DNA of 64,000 nt from NCBI GenBank assembly GCA_026936335.1, contig JAPMXV010000046.1:372001-436000 (forward strand), written 5' to 3'. This stretch comes from Mantamonas sphyraenae (taxonomy: Eukaryota > CRuMs > Mantamonadidae). Numbering within the stretch: position 1 is the first letter of the stretch; each line of letters opens with the position of its first letter. The notes under the pieces are model-generated. The model searched no databases. It was not told where the DNA came from and saw only the letters and a program-made list of their open reading frames with translations. Position numbers and translations under genes: made by a program. This document shows positions 10,701-21,808 of this stretch, piece after piece.

Positions 10701-12471
10701 TGGATATCCGGCAACACGGCCTTGTCCTTGAAGATGGCCTCAGCCTCCTCTCCATGCACAGCCACGTAGATGGTCTGCAGCAGCTTGGTGATGTGCACAA
10801 ACTTGTTGTTGGTGATGTAATCGTTGATGACTGGCGTGAGCACGGCCAGCGTTTCGTTGTCCGATGCAAAGGCCATGGGCTTCCACGTCTGCGCGTGGAA
10901 CATGAGAGTGAACGAGGCTTCGTTCATGAGAAAGTCCATGGCAAAGTCGTCTGCACGCAGCTGCTCCAACTCCAGATCGATGTCATTCTCGTAGGCCGTG
11001 AGAAACGCGTCCACCTGCTTCTGCAGACGCGCCGACGGGTTGAACGCACCCACTCCGTCGGTGGGACCATGCGACGCGGCGTTGTTGTTGGCCTTGCTGA
11101 GGCTGTTGTACTGCTTGATGAGTCCCTGGGCACGGCCAAACTGGCGCACGGCCGTGTTTGCGTGCATGAAGAAGGAGCCGAGGGACATCTGACCGCCTGC
11201 ATACAACTTGTTGTTCAGACTCTCTGTCAGCGTGTTCATCTCCTCATGTTCACTCATGATGGCCACCGGGTTGGTCCAGCTCTCGTCCAGGATGACCTGG
11301 ATGGTGTACACCTTGTCGTCGGCGCTGTCCAGCACAAACGTCACAATGTGCGATTGTTCGTCCATGCTTGCCAGCTGCAGGTTCACCCCGTCTGCTTGCA
11401 ACTCAAAGCACCACCGTTCCAACTCCTCACGGACCTTGGCCATCCTCACTGCTTCGTCGTCCTCACTCTCTGCACCGCTGCCCACCATCACCTGTTCCTG
11501 TCCTTCGTATTCCTCGTCATCATCGTCATCGTCGTCATCGTCATCGTCATCGTCATCATCGCCGTTGCTTGCATTTGCGGTCACTCGCACAGCGCCACCT
11601 GCCAGCGAACCCAACAAGCTTTGCACACCGCTTTTCGCCGCCGCATAGCCGCTCTGTGTCAGGGGAGTTTTGGTTGCACCACATTAGTGTGCATGGGGTC
11701 AATGGTGGGATGAGCAGGGGTCAGTCTCAGAGAGAGTGTGTGTGGGTGGGTTCCCGACAGCCCACCCTCTGCCGAGTTGTGTGTGACACAAATCCCCTCC
11801 GTCACGTTTGACACACCCCTGTGGGACACCTACCACCTGATTGATCTGTGGAGCATTGCTGTGGAGATAGATGGAGGACAGCAGGAGCTGTTCCTTGAGG
11901 CTGGTGGAGTTGTCGCCTGCCGATTCGGCCAGTTTGTTGTTGACCAGCTGCACCCATTCGCCCAGCCGCTTGTCCGTAGAGGCAAAGAACTGTGCACCGG
12001 ACAGCCACACACCGTGCAAGGTCACCACAACCCATGTCAGGATCGTGTCAGTGATCATGTGCGTGGAATACTCCTCCCCAGTAGGCCCAAACAAGGGGAA
12101 AAGGCCCGAGTGTGGGAGGGGCTGCTGAGTGATTGATGAAGGGACGAATTCCGTCTGAGGAAGTGGATGAGACGTACCATAGGAGTCCAGCTGTCATTGC
12201 AGATTACATGGAAGGGCACGTTGTTGGCACCGACAGTAAAGCGGATTTCGAATTGGTCTCCAATGACTTGGGTGACCTTGAAGTTCTGGTCGGAGAGCGA
12301 TTGGTACGAGTCCAGCCAGCGTTGCACCTCGGCCTTCAGGGTCTTGCTCACATCCTGGAAATATGTGGAGGCGTTGAGCACATCACCATCGTCCGTCACC
12401 TCTGCCTCCTCCCCCTGCTGCTGCTGCTGCTGCTGCTGCTGTGGCACACTGTGTTCGTCGTTGGAGGACAT
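7728..12471 (-). CDS. 1461-residue fusion: E2-fold modules, UFD1 domain and TRAF-type zinc fingers
   Basis: Exons 12471-12178, 12073-11834, 11653-10117 and 10042-7728; introns 12074-12177, 11654-11833 and 10043-10116, all GT-AG (the first acceptor could shift by 3 nt). Total 1461 residues with no frame break. The N-terminus has a poly-Gln run, then two related segments containing FHVICNDSWTP and IQVILDESWTNP. A UBE2Q-like E2 segment follows at about 680-940 (NDLFHWIVRL, then VELKFPPDFPNAAPMIRIV), in which no cysteine sits at the expected active-site block (ENAVTGLPRSLSG). About 945-1130 is a UFD1 domain (GAVVMPDWMMDNLMVEQG, LQPHSADF, LEHVLLNYNAVTEGDVLRI). The end has serial C..C..H..C zinc fingers (CGHCGKRVPMASYTMHELRC; CPKCGDEVEQRWMKRHRHHEC) and a last CENC..H..C. 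UFD1 binds ubiquitin and Cdc48/p97, so a role in ubiquitin-dependent extraction is inferred; the E2 parts look inactive. Confidence 0.8.
11514..11565 (-). repeat. GAT/GAC microsatellite coding poly-Asp
   Basis: An in-frame trinucleotide run encodes about 15 consecutive aspartates near the start of exon 3 of the UFD1-like gene. Confidence 0.85.
12415..12441 (-). repeat. CAG microsatellite coding poly-Gln
   Basis: Nine consecutive CAG codons follow MSSNDEHSVP at the N-terminus of the UFD1-like protein. Confidence 0.9.
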
Positions 12472-12530
12472 TCAGTTTTTGGCTTGCCTGCCGCCGCGAA
12501 GGCGCAAACACAGAAACTGCGGAGAAGTGG
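12472..12530. promoter_or_regulatory. 59-nt divergent intergenic region between UFD1-like and FIBP start codons
   Basis: Two start codons on opposite strands are separated by 59 nt. The segment contains a T-run followed by GGCTTGCC and GGCGCAAAC; no canonical TATA box is seen. Confidence 0.4.
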
Positions 12531-14063
12531 ATGCAAAGCAGCGCAGAAGCGAAACCGCTGTTTCACTTTTGTGTGATTGACCCCGTGTGTGTGGACATGT
12601 CGGTGTACGACATGTGGCTGCGTGGCTTCAGCGAGGAGGACGCCACGGGCAATCGGCTCATCAACGCCGACGAGTTTTCGGCCCTCTTCTCCATGGACTT
12701 TGAGCAGCCGGACGTGGTGGACGACCAGTCCCAAGAGGATGGAGATGGGAACGGAGAGACCGGGGTTGATGGGCCTGGCGATGGCCCTGGTGAAGCGCAG
12801 GTCGAGGAAGAGGAGGGCAGCGGGAGGAAAAGCAAAGGGGTGGTTGCAACCAGCAGCAGCAGCAGCAGTGGTGGTGGTGGTGGTGCTGGTAGCAGCAGTG
12901 GAAGCAGCAGCAGTGCTGGTGCTGGTGCTGGTGGTGCAAGTGGCTACAGCAGCAGTGGTGGTGGTGGAACGAGTAGCAGCAGCAGCAGCGGGGCGGCGGT
13001 GGGAATGAGTGGCGGAGGGGAGGATGGAGGCGGAGGCGGAGCGTACTCCAGCGGAGGGAGCACAGGCGGAAACGATGAACCACACCCTCTGCAGTTGGCA
13101 TTGGAAGCCAACCGGGGCGAACTGATGGCCAAATTGGTGGAGCAGGACACATACGACCAGTATCGGCTGTTTGAGATGATGGAGGAGTACCTTGCCGATC
13201 CCCCGCGGCTACGATCGCAAACTGCCTTTGTGGTGGAACCCTATCAGGTGCTCGAACTCGTCCGTCGCTACTTTGACTTTGATGAGGCTGTGTTTCGTGC
13301 CCTGGTGGGCAAGAAGATCAATTCGCGGTTGCGGCGTGAGCTGGAAGATGTCAGTGAGGTGGCCCATGTGCCCATCCGCTCCTGCCAGCGCCAGTTTGAG
13401 AATCTGCGCGCACTGTACAAAGCCTTTGACGAGTTGGACGTGCCTGTGACCCCGTCGGTGGCCTTCCAGAGCATGTACCTTCTGCCCAAGAACCTCAGCC
13501 GACGCTACGAGACCATGGTCTTCATGTCCTACCATCGCTTTGAGGCCCACAAGAAGAAGCTCAGCACGTTGTCTTACACAGACTTTGAGGTGTGCTGCGA
13601 GCACATGCACTCGTACTGGAAGGACAGCACTCCCACCCTGGACCTCGACCGCAAGCTGACCCAGGAGCTGCGTGACCTCAAGGCACTCCTGCTGTCGTCA
13701 CGCGACTTTACAGACACGCTCAAGGACCAAGCCAAGCGCAAGTTTAGCTATTTCAAGGACTCGCGCATCCGCTTCCGGAACTTTGTCCGCACGCTGCTGG
13801 GGTTGGCCGCAGACCTCAGCTCCAGCAAGGAGTTCCGTGACTTTTTCCTGGACGTGGTGGAGAAGATTATTGAGCCACTGGCACGTGTGGGACTCAGCTC
13901 CATGGATGTGGAGGACCTGTTTACCTTTTTCCTCAACAGCTTCACCAGCACCAACGCCATGCCCAGCAGCGTCCACTCCTACATCGGCCCATGGACACGC
14001 TACATCGAAGGGCTGCGTGCTTGCGTCGTCCACCTCTACCCGCACCTTTCTGGCGGCATGTAG
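12531..14063 (+). CDS. FIBP: FIBP homologue (acidic FGF intracellular-binding protein)
   Basis: Single exon, 510 residues, stop TAG. The start at 12531 is chosen because its leader FHFCVIDPVCVDMSVYDMWL aligns with the beginning of animal FIBP; a second ATG at 12597 would lose this part. Conserved blocks in order: DQYRLFEMMEEYLADPP, RRYFDFDEAVFRALVGKK, then RSCQRQFENLRALYKA, the FMSYHRFEAHKKKLSTLSY block, and the C-terminus GPWTRYIEGLRACVVHLY. Between the N-terminal block and DQYRLF sits an insert of about 140 residues rich in Gly and Ser (12720-13080), which explains why it is longer than the about 360-residue family norm. FIBP is an intracellular protein of poorly known role in growth-factor signalling in animals; in a protist the function is unknown. 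Confidence 0.88.
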   Translation: MQSSAEAKPLFHFCVIDPVCVDMSVYDMWLRGFSEEDATGNRLINADEFSALFSMDFEQPDVVDDQSQEDGDGNGETGVDGPGDGPGEAQVEEEEGSGRKSKGVVATSSSSSSGGGGGAGSSSGSSSSAGAGAGGASGYSSSGGGGTSSSSSSGAAVGMSGGGEDGGGGGAYSSGGSTGGNDEPHPLQLALEANRGELMAKLVEQDTYDQYRLFEMMEEYLADPPRLRSQTAFVVEPYQVLELVRRYFDFDEAVFRALVGKKINSRLRRELEDVSEVAHVPIRSCQRQFENLRALYKAFDELDVPVTPSVAFQSMYLLPKNLSRRYETMVFMSYHRFEAHKKKLSTLSYTDFEVCCEHMHSYWKDSTPTLDLDRKLTQELRDLKALLLSSRDFTDTLKDQAKRKFSYFKDSRIRFRNFVRTLLGLAADLSSSKEFRDFFLDVVEKIIEPLARVGLSSMDVEDLFTFFLNSFTSTNAMPSSVHSYIGPWTRYIEGLRACVVHLYPHLSGGM

Positions 14064-14201
14064 CGCCAGGCCGCGTCATTGAGGCGACAATATACGTTTG
14101 ATTTTTGATTCAGAGGAAAATGTGATTGAGCGACATGGTGGGTAGATTTGCATATGAATCAAAATTTACAGGACAACAACGCGCATCGCACCCATTCACC
14201 A

Positions 14202-17136
14202 TCATCCATCCAGTCCATCGTTCAGCAACAGAGCCAGCGCCTCGGCGGCATTGAGTTCAAACACACCTCTGCTCTCCAGGAGCTGCTTGACGTCGTCCGA
14301 GTCGTTGTGGGCCTGGCCAAGGAGCTCGGCGAGAAAGTCGCGTGTGTCCTGGGAGAGAGCGAGCAGGGTGCAGGCGTCGCTGGTCTTTGCAAAGTACCTC
14401 TCTGGCGTGGCAGTAAAGGCAGAAAACACATTCCAGACGCTGCGCATGTCCAGGTGCAGGCGGGCGGCGCCATGGTCCGGATTGACAATGCGCGGAGTGC
14501 ACACACGCGTCAACAGGTACTCGTCCAAGGCCAGGCAGATGTCCTTCCACACCGCAAACTGCATGTCCTGATGCAAATGGTTGCGCATGACGTCGAGGTT
14601 GCGACGCAGCTGGAAGATGGGTTCAACGAGTTCGTGAGAGACCTGGGTGGGAGGCTGTGGTTCGGCGCTGGCCTTGTCGCTGTCGTCGTCGTCGTCGTCG
14701 TCGTCTTGGCTGTCTTCATCGCCCGTGGACGATGAGCCATGCAGCGGGGAGAGAGCGTACAGCGCCTTGTTGGCCTCGTAGGGTGCGCAGACGAGGACAA
14801 AGTGATCGACGAGGGCGTCGACGATGTGTGCAGCCAGAGCATCGATGGTCTGTTCACAATCCCAGCAATAGTCGTCAAAGAGGGTGCCATCGAGTTCATG
14901 GAGGGGTGTGGAGGCAGAGGCCTGGCCACGTGCTTGCAGTGCTGTTCTGTACATGTTGAGGTAGAGTGGCTGTTCGCCCCACTCCTTGAGCACATAGTCC
15001 ACATAGTAGAGACTGTTGACCAGGCGTGCGTGCAACTGGAGGGCAGCAGGATCCTTTGCGAGCACCGGGGTGTCATCGTCGGCCTGTTGGAGCATGACCC
15101 CATCCGCACGGGTCTGGATGCGTTCCAAAAAGTCTGCCAGAAGGGGCTGTTGCACCACACGGAAGAACTGGAGCTGGTAGGGCACAGGGAGGGCATACTG
15201 GTAGCGTTGACTGACGGCCAGGAAGAGAGAGACACATTGGTAGGCGCAGCCGGTGGCACGAAAGTGATCCAAACTGTCCAAGCCTGCATACTTGAGTTGG
15301 AAGGCCTCTTTGTCAGCAAAGGCCATGGCGAGTTGGTCGTGGACAAAGGCATGTTCCACATGAAGCCATGCCGACCACGCCACCACTGGCGACATCCAGA
15401 AAGGCACCCACCGGGTTGTGGAGGCCATACAGGGCGTCGTGGTCGTACACGTCGTAGTCATGGTCCTCACGCAGGGCACGTGCAAACGAGTGGCATTCGT
15501 TGAGCAGGTGGCAGAATCGTTCAGGATGGACGGGTGCTTTGTCCTGCAGATTGTCCACGGGGGGCAAGGAGGCAACCACACCTCCTCCTGGTGAGGAGGG
15601 TGACATGTCTTTGGATCGTGTGGGGATGGGGGAGGACGAGGATGATGAGTTGATGCTGCTGGTGGTGGTGGTGCTGGTGGTGGTGTCACGGTTGGGAGTG
15701 GATGCAGAGGCAGAGGGCTGTTGCTTGGGTTTGGCATTGTCGACAGAGGTGTGACTGCGTCGTTGGCCCGTGACAAAGAGAGACACAAGGTCGAGCATCT
15801 TGCGTGAGTTGAGCATGTGGACCATGGCCTTTGTAAACTCGTGTGTGGCATCGAGGAGAGAAGCGACACCGAGTTCGACGAGGGCAGGCTGCACGAGGGT
15901 GGTGAGGAAGGGCTTGTGCTTGTCCAACTGTTGAATGAGCCAGCTGAACATCCATTGGGGCTTGTCGAGGTCGTTGGTGGAGCGAGTGGTGCAAAAGTGG
16001 AAGTAGAAGGCGGTGTGGAGGTCCGCCATGAGCACAGGGGTCACATCCAAACTGTGCAACTGGTTGACAGAGTGGACAGCACTCAATTGCAGACAGGTGA
16101 TCTGTTGGATGGCACTGGTGCACAGACGCACATCCCAAGCGGGCAGGGTGTTCACCTGGATGGCTTCGTGGGGCCACCCATGTTGCTGCAACCACCATGC
16201 AAGGCTCCCGCGACTTGTCTGGGCCAGACTGCGATACAGAGTGGTGCACGACGCATGGACCACCTCCACCAACCCAGCATAGGTGTGTGCATACTCCTGG
16301 GGATCCAACACCGGCACCACCACACGCATCATGTCCTCCTCCCCCTCACCACCACCACCACCATGGCTCTGTACGTCAAAGGTACCCCCAAAGGATCGGA
16401 ATAGTTCCAACAGTTCCAGCAGCAGTGCCAGTGCCTTGTCAAACGCACTCAAAGATCCACTCATCACCCGGGCCATTTCTCCCGGTGCTGCTGCACTATC
16501 ACTGTCGGTGCCACCACCAACACCCCCTCCCACTGATCCAGTCAATCCCCCCACCATCCCCACCCCTTCTCCTCCTCCTCCTCCTCCTCTGCTGCTGCTG
16601 TTGCTGGCTGTGTCCTCTGCTGCGTCTGTGTTTCCACTCCAGCTGCTGCCACGTTGCCGCGTGTGCGCCTTCTTTGCTTTGCGTCGTCCTGCCTCTTCCT
16701 TCATACGTTCCATGGCCTCTGCACATGCCTCCATCTCCTCCTTGGCCTCTCGTGTTGCCTGTCGTACGTGTTCCATCATGCTCAGGTAGTCTCTGGCTGT
16801 GTCCAGCACATCGATGTTCCTCAGCCTCGTCTCCAACTCGGTCAACACTGCCTTTTGTGCCTCCCTGTCCCTCTGTGCCTTGTCTGCCTCCACCTCCACC
16901 TCTTCACACTGTTTCTCTGCTTCCTGCAATCGTGCCACACTGCGTTTCGTTGCCTCAATGGCCTCCTGCAGCGCCTGTGGCTTGCGTGCTTTGATCTCGG
17001 CCAACCTCACTTCGTCTGCCTCCACCTCTGCCTCCACTCTCTCTGCCATCATTCCGGCCATATCCAAATCCACTGCCCCATGACGAATGAGCACCTCATC
17101 CAACCATCCGTCGTCCAGCAGACTCTCACTGTCCAT
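14202..17136 (-). CDS. RINT1: RINT1/Tip20 family ER-Golgi tethering subunit (one frame break)
   Basis: About 977 residues. The N-terminus is a long coiled coil (residues about 30-160), then a Gly/Ser-rich linker, then the RINT1/TIP20 domain. Diagnostic blocks are HFCTTRSTNDLDKPQWMFSW, LDKHKPFLTTLVQPALVELG, PERFCHLLNECHSFARAL, the WLHVEHAFVHDQLAMAF block, and near the end RSVWNVFSAFTATPERYFAK. RINT1/Tip20 is a core subunit of the NRZ/Dsl1 complex, which tethers Golgi-derived COPI vesicles at the ER. Homology moves by one frame between 15362 and 15415 (before WSAWLHVEH), best explained by one extra base; a 22-nt GT..AG intron would also restore frame. No other intron is needed. The gene converges on FIBP (138 nt between stops). 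Confidence 0.85.
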
Positions 17137-17294
17137 GGACGATGTTGTGTTTGAGTTGGGTGGGTTTGTTGCCCTGCTTGCGCCACCCTTGCCACACACA
17201 GTGACACATTGGGTGCACCCTCCCCCTGCCCCACCCCCCCTTCCCACCCTTCCACCCTACACACACACCCCAACCCCCTCCACAGTCCTCCGAC
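17137..17294. promoter_or_regulatory. 158-nt divergent region between RINT1 and TM protein A
   Basis: Opposite-strand start codons are 158 nt apart. The segment is C-rich on the + strand, with a CACACACCCC run just upstream of the + start. Confidence 0.35.
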
Positions 17295-19878
17295 ATGCGT
17301 GGTAGTACTGCTGAGGAGTTGCAAACACTGTCGGACCACCAGGCGTCCCCCAGCAACGACAAGTCCAGGAGAGGCAGCCAAGACAAGCATGCTCATGCCG
17401 ATGCACACTCCAACCACACCCCGTCCTCCGACCATGACTCTTCCTCTTCCTGCTGTAGCCCTCTCGGCTGCCTGAAAAGCCTCGGCGTGGCCATCGACAT
17501 TGTCACCCGATTGGGCATCACAGGCCGCGGCAAACGAGCTGCCCAAGAAAAGGGCAACGAGGTACGTGTAAACATCCAACCCAATCCCCTGCCCGCCCGT
17601 GTTCTCTCTCTCCACACACATTGGATTCTGTCCTTCATCATCATTCCTACCTTTGCTGTTTTTTGGGCCGCTGGCTCCTGGACGCAATCCGTCCGGCTGC
17701 CGTCCGTTGCTGCGACACCCAACCGTCGCCGCCTGTGGCGTCCTGTGTGGTGTACATGTCCACTTCCATATGGCCCGAGTGTTGCATGTGGTTGTGGCTA
17801 TCCTGTAGGACCCATTTCCAGTGTGTGTGATGTGCTGACACGTGATTTGGGCAACTTGCGGCGGGCATTTCGCGTTCCCATCTCCCATTTTTCTTTCTCC
17901 CGGCCCGTCCAAAAAACACTTCGCCGGCCTGCCTTGCCCAATCCAGGACCTTTCCGTGGCTGAAGACTGGCGCAACAGCCTGCGGATTGTGCTTGTACCC
18001 ACCACACTGTTGGTTCTGTTTGCTCTGGTGCCCTTGAGTGAGGATGTGAACAGTGGAGTCAATCCGCAAGCCAAGCAGTCGTTCCTGCTCTTTGTGTTTG
18101 CCTTCCACTTCATCTACCACCTGGTGGCCTGCTGGTTTGGGTTCAACCTGTTTGGTCTCTTCCTTCCCACCCCATCGCGACGCAGCTGCATCCTCTACTC
18201 CCTGCTTGCCAGTGCCCTCGGGGCTGGCTTTGACCTCGTGGCACGTGAGCTCACCCGTTCCGAGCCGCTGGTCTTCCGCTGGCTGGTGCCCTTTAGTGTG
18301 GCACCTGCCACCCTGGTCATCTTTGGTGTCATGTTCCGGCAGACCCGTCGCATGCAGGACTACCTGCAGCTGGTGCTTCAGAAGCTTCGCACAACCAACA
18401 AGGTCATGGCCAGGTACAGCTCGGCAGCCTCTGAACGGGCCAGTGTGTTGCGAGAAGCAGAGGCGGGTCAATCGTCGTCGTCGTCGTCGGCGTCGTCCAG
18501 TGGCATGGGTAGCACGTATGACCACTCTGTGGTGGAGTTGACCTTTGAAGGGGCCAATGGGTCGCAGGTGACCATCAAGGTGGACACCCTGCAACTGTTG
18601 GAAGCACCCAAGTCCATGTACTGGCAACTGGTCACCTTTGCCGCCGCCATCCTGGTCACCTATGTGTTCTGCATCCTGTACTCCTTTTGGTTCCTTCGCC
18701 AAACCGACACCGAGTCACGCATCCTGGTCAGCACCCTCTTCTCCTTTGCCGTGGCTCCCTTCCAGGCTGTGCTCACCTTTCTGGGCAACCGACTGGACAG
18801 CACACGCGGCGAGGTGCGCAACTTTCTGGCACAGACGTCGCGGGTCAAGGGGGTTCGCAAGGGCACGTCGGGCGCACGGGAGCTGTTGGACGACGCAGGC
18901 AAGAGCACTGCGTTGGAAGACACCACTCTGGTGACGGGTGAGTATGCACGTGGCGTCACCATGAAGTTTCTGGGTGTCTGGGTGGGTCGACTCTTCCAAT
19001 CCCTGTACTTTCGCAACCTGTTTCTGGGTCTCAAGGACTACCAGAGTTTCCTGACCCTGGTGGCCTTTGAGGTGGCCATGACCCTGCTTCTCTTCTGGCT
19101 CCGTCTCTTTCGTTGGTTCTACCGCTATCTGGAGATGCCTGTGCGTGACTGTCTCACCGGATGTGCCTCCTGGTTGCAGGACACCACCTGTTGCTCCTGT
19201 TTGGGCATTTGCACACGTTCACTGACCCACGAGGATAGCCAGGGTGGCCTCAAGACACAAAGGGAACGCCAGTTGGATGCCCTGGACCAGGCCAACCAGA
19301 AAACTCTCAACGACAATCGTCTCAGTGTGGCCATTGGCGTGTCACGCAAAGGAGGAGGCCAATCATCATCGTCATCATCATCATCATCATCCCCACCGTC
19401 ATCATCATCATCGTCGGGAGTGACCATGGCTGTGGGCGCAGGTGGATCGTTGACCGCACCCACAGTGGAACTCACGAAAGAGGAGCAGTTTGAAGAGCGG
19501 TTGCTGGCTCACAGAACCATGCTGGTCAGCAAGTATTACTGGTATGCCATGGCCCAACGCTTCAGCACCATTTCCTTCCTTATTCTGGCGCTGCTGCTTC
19601 GCAACTCGTGGAACGTGTTTGCCTTTTCCTTCCGCCAGTCTTCCATGAGCGACGCCTCGTATGCCCTCATTCTGGAATTTGCTGGCATTTCGCTGGCGGT
19701 GGAGTGGGTGTTGGCCTCTGTGCTGTGGTACTGGGACAAGGAGAAGTATGGTCTGGACATGATCTACCTGGGGGCTGCCCCGTTGCGTGAAACCCGCTTC
19801 TACCTGTGCACCCTCCTGGCTGGCATCCACATTTCCCAGGACGTCCTCCTGGCCACCAATTCGTTTATCTTTGCATAG
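17295..19878 (+). CDS. About 10-TM membrane protein A (paralogue of the gene at 37027-39171)
   Basis: Exons 17295-17561 and 17947-19878, intron 17562-17946 (GTACGT..CAG, 385 nt, no gene seen inside), 732 residues. The first 90 residues are hydrophilic and His/Ser-rich. About ten hydrophobic segments follow, for example VLVPTTLLVLFALVPLS, FVFAFHFIYHLVACWFGF, WLVPFSVAPATLVIFGVMF, FAAAILVTYVFCILYSFWF and FLTLVAFEVAMTLLLFW. A long cytosolic Ser-rich loop at 19350-19440 separates the last three. The C-terminus has HISQDVLLATNSFIFA. I do not recognise the family. The sister gene in this window shares the order of segments and the C-terminal motif, which confirms both models. No pore, kinase or catalytic motif was recognised. 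Confidence 0.8.
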
Positions 19879-19938
19879 AAGAAGAGCTTGGGGCAAGAGC
19901 AACATGGGAATAATGCGTTGAATGTCCATTCCATCCCA

Positions 19939-20416
19939 TCAAAAGTAATCCACCCCTTCGATATCGTCAAACTCGCCATCACTGAACGAATCCACTTCAT
20001 AGTCGTCTTCGTCATCCACCTCGTCTGCTCCGCTGTCAAAGAACGACGAGGTGTACGTCTTTGCACCTGGGCTGGGGCTGCCTCCTGCATTGCCAGCTGA
20101 GGGCGAGGCTGCTGGGCTGCTGTGGTTCGATCCCGTGCCAAAGCCGCCCCTGCCCTGCTTGCTTGAGTTGGGTGATGATGTCGTGGATGAAGTTGATGAC
20201 GATGGTGATCCAAGGGTGGTGTCCTTGGGCGACGAGGCTGTTGTTGTTGTTGCTGCTGCTGCTGCTCCTCCTGCTCCTGTGCCCGTGCCCAGAGTCTTTT
20301 TGCTCCCCAGAGGCGCAAGGGTGCCTCGCTTCTGCAGTGGTGCCAGCTTGCCTGCGCCTCCAGCCCCCTTGCTGGTCTTGCCCAGACCCGGCAGGTCATC
20401 CAACGACGCCAGTGGG

Positions 20417-20458
<42 letters not shown>

Positions 20459-21710
20459 GTGTCCGTGTGGTGGTTGCCAGCAGGCGAGTGTTGGTTTGCG
20501 TTGTCTGCCGGTGTGGCTGCCACGCCTGCAAAAGCATCGGCATCCTCCTCATCCTCATCACTACCTGAGCTGTACCAGTGCCAGTGCCAGTGCCAGTGCC
20601 AGCAAAGGCGTCTGCATCGTCGCTCAGGTCTTCATAGTCGTCCGAAAAGTAATCGTCCTCCTCCTCCGGCACCTCTGCGTCTGCTTCGTTCGCCATGCTG
20701 TCGTATGTGTACGATGGTGACCGAGGACTGCCTGATGCCTTGGGTGATGCCGTAAGCGTGTTGTGTGTCGATGCAGGCGGTGTGCTGCTGCCCGTGTTGA
20801 TTGCCTGCGGGGCCTTGCTGTGTTTCGGCGACGACACTGCGTTTGCTTTCGTGCCTGTGGCTGGAGAGGACGACGTCACCACCCCATTGGATGAGGCCAT
20901 GGTAGTGGATCCGTTGTTGTTGCCATCGTTGCTGCTGCTGGGGGCGGCGGCAGAGGCGGAAGAAGAGGCTGCAGCTGCGGCTGCGGCGGTGCGGTTCTGC
21001 ACATTGTCCAGCGTTTGGGAAACCAGATCGACCACGGCAGGCCTGTTTTCCATGTGTGGGTTCAATCGCAGTTTGGATCGCAGACTGCTGCGTTCTACAG
21101 CCTGTTCCTTGATGCCTGCCTCGGCCAGCAGCACAGACATGGTGTAGTCCAGCTGGTGGTGTTGCAAAAAGTCCATGATCAGCTCCAGCCCGAGTGCCTC
21201 TGTGGAAAGCGAGCCCGTCCCACAACGCCACGGCCATGCATGACACAATATGGCAGACGAGGCACACACACAAGGACATGGTCCGTCCCATGGACGAGTC
21301 AGTATGCTTGTGCGACACACACACAGGGCAGAAACACGGCCGAAAACCCCGAGCGAGCCCGCGGCCGGCGGGTTTTTGGCGCGCAGGCGACGAGCAACTC
21401 ACCCGCTTGGCTTTTCTGCAGGCTCAGCTTGCTTTCCAGGTGCACCCCAGACTGCTTCTCCTGCTCATCGATGGCTGTAAACACAGAGGCACGGAGTTGC
21501 GCCTGTGGAGTGTCGGTGTGACCGTGCACACGAGGGTGAGTGGGAGACATGGCGATTTGGGCGCGCGCAGCCCAGGGGGGGGTGAAAAAGCAGGGCAGAG
21601 AGACAACGAGGGAAACATACACGAATCTTGCCCAGGACCCCCTTTGCCTCAAGAGTGCGTGCCACCATGGCCTTCATCTCTTGCACCTGTCGTGGTTCGT
21701 ATTCGTCCAT
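19939..21710 (-). CDS. CEP43: FOP/CEP43 (FGFR1OP) homologue, centriolar LisH protein (one frame break)
   Basis: Exons 21710-21621, 21502-21403 and 21199-19939; introns 21503-21620 and 21200-21402, GT-AG, about 483 residues. Joined residues read KGVLGKIRAQLRASVFTAID followed by EALGLELIMDFLQHHQLDYT, the TOF-LisH dimerisation region typical of FGFR1OP and of plant TONNEAU1. FOP sits at centriolar satellites and the distal centriole and is needed for ciliogenesis. The rest is low-complexity Ser/Ala/Asn with acidic Phe motifs (FSDDYEDLSDDADAF; FSDGEFDDIEGVDYF), as in the acidic C-terminus of animal FOP. A one-base break lies at about 20550-20600, in a 6-bp tandem repeat coding Gly-Thr; beyond it the acidic pattern continues in the new frame. 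Head-to-head with the coiled-coil gene, 98 nt between starts. Confidence 0.83.
20416..20457 (-). repeat. AAC microsatellite coding poly-Asn
   Basis: Fourteen AAC codons (GTT on the + strand) inside the C-terminal part of the FOP-like gene. Confidence 0.9.
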
Positions 21711-21808
21711 GAGTGATGTTTGTTCTGCGCCCGCGGGTGCTCGCACAACGAAAACGACCCAAGGCCTGCATTGCACAGTGCGTGTGAAGAAAGCACGGAG
21801 CAGGCACG
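21711..21808. promoter_or_regulatory. 98-nt divergent region between FOP and the coiled-coil repeat protein
   Basis: Opposite start codons are 98 nt apart, with GCGCCCGCGGG in the middle. A TTTTTGGCGCGC sequence resembling an E2F site lies inside FOP intron 2 at about 21373. Confidence 0.35.

Noticed and set aside
10133-11713. Long + strand frame of 526 codons
   Set aside because: Antisense shadow of exon 3 of the UFD1-like gene; no independent motif.
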